A stretch of 11,572 bases of DNA from an uncultured Collinsella sp. (lineage in GTDB: Bacteria; Actinomycetota; Coriobacteriia; Coriobacteriales; Coriobacteriaceae), in contig CABUDZ010000065.1 of the NCBI GenBank assembly GCA_902490445.1, positions 1-11,572 on the forward strand, written 5' to 3'. Below are positions 7,070-11,572 of the stretch, piece after piece. The first letter of the stretch is position 1, and each line of letters opens with the position of its first letter. Both the position numbers and the translations under genes were made by a program. The notes under the pieces are model-generated. The model made no database searches and was not told the DNA's origin. It saw nothing but the letters and a program-made list of their open reading frames with translations.

Positions 7070-8173
7070 CTAGATGCGGACCGGCATGACCAGGTACAGG
7101 TAGTTGATCTTGTCGTAGGACTTAAAGATGCCCGCCTGCGAGTAGCTCTTGAGCTCCAGCGTGATCTCCTTCTCCTTGGACAGGGCATTGAGGCAGCCGA
7201 AGATGTAGTGGTAGTTGAAGGCGATGGTACCCGACTCGCCCTCGGCCTCGACATCGATCGTCTCCTGCGCAAGGTCCTGGTCATTGGAAATGGAGGACAG
7301 GCCCATCTGCCCGTTCTCGACATCGATCTCGAACTTGACGGCGGGGTTGGCGCTCGCGATAACGGCCACGCGCTTGAGGGCGGCGTTAAAGGCGGCGACG
7401 TCGATCTTGACGCTCGTCACGCACGAATCGGGGATGAGCTGCTTGTAGTTGGGGTACACGCCCTCGATGCGACGCGACACGTAGGTGGTGTTGCCGGCCT
7501 CGAAGACGACCTGGGTGTCGGTAGCCCCGATCATGATGGTCGCCTGGCTGGCCATGATGTTCAGCGCGTCGTTAAAGGCGTCAGCCGGAACGTTGAGCTC
7601 AAAGGAGCCCTCGAGGGTCGAGGTCTCGACCTGCGTATCGCACACGGCCAAGCGGAAGGAATCGGTCGCTACCAGGCGTACGGTGTTGTTCTCGACCTTC
7701 ATGTGCACGCCGCCCAGGATGGGGCGAGCCTTGTCGGTCGAGGTGACGCGCCACACGCGGCCGACCATTTCGGACAAGACATCGGTCGGCAGCTCCACGG
7801 CACTCTCGATGGCATAGGCCGGAAACTCGGGGAAGTCATTGGCATCGAGCGTGTTCAGCCTAAAAGAGCTCTTCTCGCAACCAATCAGCACCTGGCGCTC
7901 GGACAGCTCAAAGGTGACCGGGGCATCGGGGAGGGTCTTGGTGATATTGGAGAGCATCTTACAGGGAATAACCATCTCGCCCTCTTCTTCGACATGCGCC
8001 GCGATGCGATGACGGATCGAGATGGTGTAGTTAGAGGTCTGGAATTCCAAGATGCCGTCTTGGGCCTTAACGAGCACGCCCGACAGGATGGGGAGGGTGG
8101 ATGCCGAAGCGACACCCTTCATAACGACGCCGATGGCTTGTGTAAGCGAGCTCTGGCTGACGGTGAACTTCAT
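7070..8173 (-). CDS. dnaN: DNA polymerase III subunit beta (sliding clamp)
   Basis: This is the ring-shaped processivity clamp for DNA polymerase III. It also binds repair and regulatory proteins through its hydrophobic pocket. The 367-residue protein begins MKFTVSQSSLTQAI, shows the three repeated clamp domains, includes RPILGGVHMK and TDSFRLAV in the middle domain, and ends YLYLVMPVRI, matching the conserved C-terminus that forms the partner-binding pocket. The ATG at 8173 is preceded by AGAAAGGT with about 8 nt spacing. Its leader is the AT-rich, probably unwinding, segment of oriC. recF follows after 9 bp. Confidence 0.98.
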   Translation of the reverse strand: MKFTVSQSSLTQAIGVVMKGVASASTLPILSGVLVKAQDGILEFQTSNYTISIRHRIAAHVEEEGEMVIPCKMLSNITKTLPDAPVTFELSERQVLIGCEKSSFRLNTLDANDFPEFPAYAIESAVELPTDVLSEMVGRVWRVTSTDKARPILGGVHMKVENNTVRLVATDSFRLAVCDTQVETSTLEGSFELNVPADAFNDALNIMASQATIMIGATDTQVVFEAGNTTYVSRRIEGVYPNYKQLIPDSCVTSVKIDVAAFNAALKRVAVIASANPAVKFEIDVENGQMGLSSISNDQDLAQETIDVEAEGESGTIAFNYHYIFGCLNALSKEKEITLELKSYSQAGIFKSYDKINYLYLVMPVRI

Positions 8174-8175
8174 CT

Positions 8176-8220
8176 TTTAATACCTTTCTATAGATATAAA
8201 TATCTTAATAATAGTAATAG
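8176..8220. promoter_or_regulatory. DNA unwinding element with DnaA-trio repeats
   Basis: This is the most AT-rich stretch of the window, with only five G/C bases in 45. It contains an inverted repeat AGATAT-AA-ATATCT (8192-8205) and then TAATAATAGTAATAG (8206-8220), five consecutive matches to the [T/A]A[G/A] DnaA-trio, the single-strand binding motif described first in Bacillus subtilis. A 12-bp spacer then leads to a DnaA-box-like TGTTGATTA. The order unwinding region, trios, spacer, box matches the published origin layout and polarity. Confidence 0.7.
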
Positions 8221-8232
8221 CACTGACGAAAC

Positions 8233-8241
8233 TGTTGATTA
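8233..8241 (-). promoter_or_regulatory. DnaA-box-like site next to the trios
   Basis: TAATCAACA on the minus strand matches 7 of 9 positions of TTATCCACA; one difference is A for C at position 6. It sits 12 bp from the last DnaA-trio, where a box is expected. Confidence 0.5.
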
Positions 8242-8289
8242 CTCCCAAAGACGCAGGTCAGACCCAGAAAGAGAATCGACAGCAACCTG

Positions 8290-8298
8290 TGTGCAACA
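8290..8298 (+). promoter_or_regulatory. Weak DnaA-box-like site
   Basis: TGTGCAACA shares the CAACA ending with the other two A6-type sites but has few other matches. It lies inside the near-palindrome CCTGTGTGCAACAGG (8286-8300). Confidence 0.25.
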
Positions 8299-8305
8299 GG
8301 GGTGG

Positions 8306-8314
8306 TTTTCCACG
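8306..8314 (+). promoter_or_regulatory. DnaA-box-like site
   Basis: TTTTCCACG matches 7 of 9 positions of TTATCCACA, differing at positions 3 and 9. Confidence 0.45.
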
Positions 8315-8387
8315 TTCAAAACCTGCGCAAAACTTTTCATCACCGCGGGTTGGGTTTTAGACACCTTATGCCCGTGGTTTCGACAAG

Positions 8388-8396
8388 TTTTCAACA
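8388..8396 (+). promoter_or_regulatory. DnaA-box-like site near the dnaA end
   Basis: TTTTCAACA matches 7 of 9 positions of TTATCCACA, differing at positions 3 and 6. Like 8233-8241 it has A instead of C at position 6. Confidence 0.45.
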
Positions 8397-8411
8397 GGTG
8401 TCTCTATTTCC

Positions 8412-10136
8412 CTACGAGCGCAGTGTAATTTTATCGCGCAGCGACTTGAGGTCTTCGGTGACGGTGCGGTCTTCCTGGATCATCTTCTGGACCTTTTTGT
8501 AGCTCGTACTGACGGTCGAGTGGTTGCGGTTGCCAAATTCGGCGCCCACCGCCGTGGTCGTCATCTCGCACATCTCGATGGCCAAGTAGATAGCGATATG
8601 GCGTGCTTTGGCGATATTGGCGTTGCGACGCGGGCCGATGAGCTCCTCGTGCGTCACGCCGTACTGCTCTTCGATGACGGACTGAACCGTCTGGACGTTG
8701 ATCTTTTTGGCCGATGTGTCGAAGTACTGGCTGGCGATGGCGTCGATATCGTCAAAGGTGAGCTCCCCGCCCTCGCGCTCGCGGTCGCCCGCCTCGCCGG
8801 CGCAGCGCTCGCAGAAGCTCTCGAGTTCGCGGATGTTGGTGCCCGAGACCTCGGCCATGTGTTTAAAGTGCTCGTCGGTCAGGTGCCCGCCGTCGCCCCC
8901 ATAGGCCGCCAGCAGCGAGTCGTCGCCTGCCTCGGGAGCGGCGACGATGGTGTTCTCGTAATAGCGCTGCAAGATCTTGTATTTCATCTCGTAGCTGGGC
9001 TCTGCGACCAGGCAGAGCATGCCGGCGTTGAAGCGGCTGGTCAGACGCTCGTCCATGCTCAGGTCCTTGGGGGCGCGGTCTGCCGCGATGACGACCTTCT
9101 TGTTGTTGCGGATGAACTCGTCCATGAGCTGGAAAAAGTAGTCCACGCTCGCGCGCTTGCCGATGATGTTTTGGATGTCATCGATGATGAGCACGTCCAC
9201 GCCGTGGTATGCCTGCATGATAGGGGCGTTGCTCTTCTTTTGGCGGTCGAACTCGGTCATCAGGTCGTCCAGATATGCCTGGGAGTTGGCATACTTGACC
9301 TTGATCTCGGGCGACTTCTCGGCGAGCTCGTTTTTGATGGCAAGCAGCAGGTGCGTCTTGCCCAGGCCCGATTTGCCGTAGATGAACAGTGATGTGCACG
9401 TGCCGCGCTCGTCCGCGAGGGCGGCAAACTTGAGTGCCGAGCGATAGGCATGGCTGTTCTCGGGGCCGTAGACAAAGTTCTCAAAGGTAAATTTTGAGTT
9501 CGCGGCGAGCGGGGCTCCATCCGCATTCTGCTCGGCCGGTACGGTCGGTGCTGGCATGGGTGAAGCGGGGGTCGCAGCTTGCGTGGACTTAGTCGGCGCT
9601 CCGCCCTTCATCTGGTTCATCATGCGACGAAAATCATCGGCCGAGAGCGTGTTCTTGATTGCAATGCCCGAATCCGCGCCCGCCGCTGCGTCGTGAGCGA
9701 TAGGCATGTGCGTGACGGGTGCGTTCGTTGACGTCGCCGCCGCGGTCGGCAACGGTGCCATGGTTTCACGGGAAACATCGCCGTGCTGGTGCTCGATTGT
9801 CGGCACGTCGCCTGCGGAGGCCGGCACCGCCGGGGAAGCAGCGGGAGCCGTGGCGGGCGCCGTCGCGGCAGCAGATTCGGCCGTTGCGCCTTGCGGTGCC
9901 ACGATGTCGAGCGCGATCGGTGCAAAGGCGATTTCTTCCAGATAGGCCTCAATGGTCGGCTGATGCTTTTTGAGCTGCGCGATGGCAAAGCGCGAGGGGG
10001 CCTCGATCGTGAGCGTATCTTCGGTCAGGCTTATGGCGCGCGATTGCCCCAGCATGTTGATGAGGCGTGCATCTTGGCCGTCGCGCTGGCAAAAGGCGAT
10101 GGCATCCCCCAGGATGATGCTTGCTTCCTCGTCCAC
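8412..10136 (-). CDS. dnaA: Chromosomal replication initiator protein DnaA
   Basis: DnaA binds boxes in oriC, oligomerises with ATP and opens the DNA. In this 574-residue protein, domain I is about residues 1-78 and lacks the tryptophans usual there. Domain II (about 83-213) is a long Ala/Pro/Thr-rich linker with a short helical motif SADDFRRMMNQMK (165-177). The AAA+ domain from about 214 has Walker A GKSGLGKTH (254-262), Walker B VLIIDDIQ (315-322), the box VII arginine in RLTSRF (R368) and sensor 2 GTNIRELES (432-440). Domain IV ends in an unusual recognition segment, FGNRNHSTVSTSY (534-546), where most DnaA have FGGRDHTTVxHA. The start is GTG at 10136, with GGGAGAG about 3 nt upstream. 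A 15-bp gap to the upstream ATPase gene suggests one operon; autoregulation cannot be judged here. Confidence 0.98.
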   Translation of the reverse strand: MDEEASIILGDAIAFCQRDGQDARLINMLGQSRAISLTEDTLTIEAPSRFAIAQLKKHQPTIEAYLEEIAFAPIALDIVAPQGATAESAAATAPATAPAASPAVPASAGDVPTIEHQHGDVSRETMAPLPTAAATSTNAPVTHMPIAHDAAAGADSGIAIKNTLSADDFRRMMNQMKGGAPTKSTQAATPASPMPAPTVPAEQNADGAPLAANSKFTFENFVYGPENSHAYRSALKFAALADERGTCTSLFIYGKSGLGKTHLLLAIKNELAEKSPEIKVKYANSQAYLDDLMTEFDRQKKSNAPIMQAYHGVDVLIIDDIQNIIGKRASVDYFFQLMDEFIRNNKKVVIAADRAPKDLSMDERLTSRFNAGMLCLVAEPSYEMKYKILQRYYENTIVAAPEAGDDSLLAAYGGDGGHLTDEHFKHMAEVSGTNIRELESFCERCAGEAGDREREGGELTFDDIDAIASQYFDTSAKKINVQTVQSVIEEQYGVTHEELIGPRRNANIAKARHIAIYLAIEMCEMTTTAVGAEFGNRNHSTVSTSYKKVQKMIQEDRTVTEDLKSLRDKITLRS

Positions 10137-10151
10137 TGTCTCTCCCGTTCT

Positions 10152-11504
10152 TTAGCTCTGAGCTCGCACGCGAGCGGCGCCGAGTTCGGTCAGATGGTAT
10201 TTCTGGCCATGCTTGATGACCAAGCCGGCCTGCGCCAAGTCATTGAGCGTGCGTGACCAAGTGGGGGCCGAGTTTCCAAACGCCCTCGCCAGATCGGTTG
10301 CACCGCACGCTTGATTTTGCGCCAGATAGCCCAGCGCGGCGTTGCCGCGATCGCTTACGAACACGTCCGGCTGTGGCTGCGCATACTGATTTGCTGCATT
10401 AGGATACATCATTTGAGCTGCTGATTGTTGAGAACTCTGCATCGGCGGCATTTGCTGTTGAAAACTTTGAGGCCACTGTTGGTAAGGCTGCGGAGTCATC
10501 TGCTGGGCCCAGGGGTTGTACTGCTGCTGCGGCATCTGCTGGTACGGCTGCTGATATCCCTGCTGGTACTGCTGCGGGAACTGCTGACCATACCCCAGTG
10601 GCGGCATCTGCTGATATGGATATCCCTGTTGGTACGGCTGATAGCCCATTTGCTGGCCACCCGGTGCCCCCGTCGCCTGCTGCATTGCTGCTGCATCCTG
10701 ATCCGCCAGCGGCATGGCCTCTGGCGCGTTTGGCGGCATCGACATCGATGCCGCCTGGGGCTCTTGTGTAGGAAGCATTCCGGGCTGCTGCATCTGTCCC
10801 ACGGGGGGCTGCATCTGTTGCGTTGCCATGGGCTGCTGCGCAAAAGCTCCCGGCAGGGGATATGCGGGCTGCTCCGTCTCGGGCCGCACGGCAGCACCGC
10901 GCCCGCCGGCGCGTTCGATTTCCTGCACGCGTTTAGGGTCCAGGCTTACCGTAACCACGGTGCCGTTGCCCATATTGTCCTCGATGGACACGGCCCCGCC
11001 GGCGTTTTCCAAATACTCCTGCACCATGGGAAACCCTGCTCCTGTCCCACGGATATAGCGCTTCATCTTGCTGTTTGCGCTGGTAACGCCAAAGTCGAAA
11101 GCGCGCTCCTTGTCGTCGATGCCGGGTCCTTGATCAGCAAAGCGGATGGTGTCTCCGCCGTCCAGAATCGAGATGATGGGCTCGGCAAAGTGTGCGTGGA
11201 TAAAGTTTTCGACAATCTCGCGGATGACCATGAGCGAGATATGGCCACCTTGTTCTTTCATGCACTGGTAGACGGTGTTGGTCGTCTCTTCCAAATACGT
11301 GCGGACATCTTGCGGATCAATGACGATCACACGCGGTGTCGACAGCATGTCGTCATAGACGGCGATGCGCGCGGCGTACATGGCTTTTGGCGCCTGCGTG
11401 GTCGTCTGCTCGCCTTCCTCACGCTCTTCGCGCACGCCGGTGATGTGCTCGTTGTCGGGTGCCGGGTCTCCGGAATCGACCATGGTGTAAAAGTCGTCAG
11501 ACAT
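10152..11504 (-). CDS. GHKL ATPase / winged-helix fusion protein of unknown function
   Basis: I do not recognise a named family for this 450-residue protein. Residues about 60-188 form a histidine-kinase-type ATPase domain. The N-box is IREIVENFIHAHF with N100, the G1 box is DQGPGI (124-129), the G2 lid is RGTGAGF (152-158), and NGTVVTVSL (180-188) ends the fold. There is no histidine phosphoacceptor helix or membrane segment, so it looks closer to stand-alone SpoIIAB/RsbW-like ATPases than to sensor kinases. A Gln/Pro/Met/Tyr-rich segment (about 208-380) follows, then a winged-helix-like domain (about 386-450) with a helix-turn-helix ATDLARAFGNSAPTWSRTLNDL. The ATG at 11504 has no strong Shine-Dalgarno sequence, and no clear promoter is seen in the 68 bp upstream. 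It ends 15 bp before dnaA. A role in controlling dnaA or origin activity is plausible from context only. Confidence 0.9.
   Translation of the reverse strand: MSDDFYTMVDSGDPAPDNEHITGVREEREEGEQTTTQAPKAMYAARIAVYDDMLSTPRVIVIDPQDVRTYLEETTNTVYQCMKEQGGHISLMVIREIVENFIHAHFAEPIISILDGGDTIRFADQGPGIDDKERAFDFGVTSANSKMKRYIRGTGAGFPMVQEYLENAGGAVSIEDNMGNGTVVTVSLDPKRVQEIERAGGRGAAVRPETEQPAYPLPGAFAQQPMATQQMQPPVGQMQQPGMLPTQEPQAASMSMPPNAPEAMPLADQDAAAMQQATGAPGGQQMGYQPYQQGYPYQQMPPLGYGQQFPQQYQQGYQQPYQQMPQQQYNPWAQQMTPQPYQQWPQSFQQQMPPMQSSQQSAAQMMYPNAANQYAQPQPDVFVSDRGNAALGYLAQNQACGATDLARAFGNSAPTWSRTLNDLAQAGLVIKHGQKYHLTELGAARVRAQS
10365..10877 (-). repeat. Low-complexity Gln/Pro/Tyr-rich coding segment
   Basis: This segment encodes residues about 210-380 of the ATPase/winged-helix protein. 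It is dominated by CAG/CAA glutamine codons with Pro, Met and Tyr. The triplet YQQ occurs six times (starting at residues 291, 297, 313, 317, 321 and 341). The composition suggests an intrinsically disordered, prion-like linker that may vary in length between strains. The frame stays open through it. Confidence 0.85.
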
Positions 11505-11572
11505 GCCGCTCGCAATCTTTCAAAAGGTTTCGAACAAATAGTAGCTCACCGTGCAATGTTTCTCATCTTTCG

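Larger units (their letters stand above)
8174..8411. other. Probable chromosomal origin oriC
   Basis: The 238-bp dnaA-dnaN gap is the usual site of oriC in Gram-positive bacteria. From the dnaN side it holds an AT-rich segment (8176-8220), five DnaA-trio triplets, then several divergent DnaA-box-like sites (8233-8241, 8290-8298, 8306-8314, 8388-8396). No perfect TTATCCACA box is present. Three copies of CAACAG occur (8294-8299 plus, 8392-8397 plus, 8237-8232 minus), a sequence also matching the end of several of the box-like sites. No terminator follows dnaA and no coding frame is convincing. Whether this is the only active origin cannot be told from the window. Confidence 0.8.

Noticed and set aside
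6260..8428. 722-codon plus-strand frame opposite recF and dnaN, running into oriC
   Set aside because: Same antisense artefact: it spans two known genes and their junction and shows no domain.
10365..10877. Gln-rich stretch as a tandem repeat, CRISPR-like array or pseudogene scar
   Set aside because: The repeats are short and degenerate, there are no spacers, and the frame continues intact into a folded winged-helix domain, so it is a low-complexity linker.

Overview
The window is a chromosomal replication-origin region from a high-GC actinobacterium. The gene order (dnaA, dnaN, recF, a DUF721/DciA gene, gyrB, gyrA, tRNA-Ile) and the protein sequences suggest class Coriobacteriia, most likely Collinsella or a close relative. 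The genus is an inference from general resemblance, not from a search. All genes lie on the minus strand, so the functional order runs from right to left.

Right end (10152-11504): a gene for an unusual three-part protein. It has a GHKL/histidine-kinase-type ATPase domain, a long Gln/Pro/Met/Tyr-rich low-complexity segment and a C-terminal winged-helix-like domain. It ends only 15 bp before dnaA (8412-10136), so the two are probably co-transcribed. The dnaA-dnaN gap (8174-8411) has the layout of oriC: divergent DnaA-box-like sites, then five perfect DnaA-trio triplets, then an AT-rich unwinding segment that runs into the dnaN leader.

Middle: dnaN, recF and dciA form a tight cluster (9-bp gap, then a 14-bp overlap) closed by a clear intrinsic terminator at 5348-5377. 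gyrB follows as a separate unit with a possible promoter of its own. A 107-nt imperfect hairpin that includes the gyrB stop codon lies in the 178-bp gyrB-gyrA gap. gyrA encodes a GyrA with an extra acidic N-terminal segment of about 70 residues and an acidic tail.

Left end (1-350): a strong intrinsic terminator for gyrA, a 184-bp palindromic element of unknown nature (33-bp perfect inner arms and 12-bp perfect outer arms on one centre), a promoter, and the first 52 bases of tRNA-Ile(GAT), which runs off the window.

Together the genes provide initiation (DnaA, oriC), the sliding clamp (DnaN), a probable helicase-loading factor (DciA), gap repair (RecF) and supercoiling (GyrAB). The most novel candidates are the ATPase/winged-helix protein joined to dnaA, a DnaA with an altered DNA-recognition helix next to altered boxes, and the palindromic element beside tRNA-Ile.
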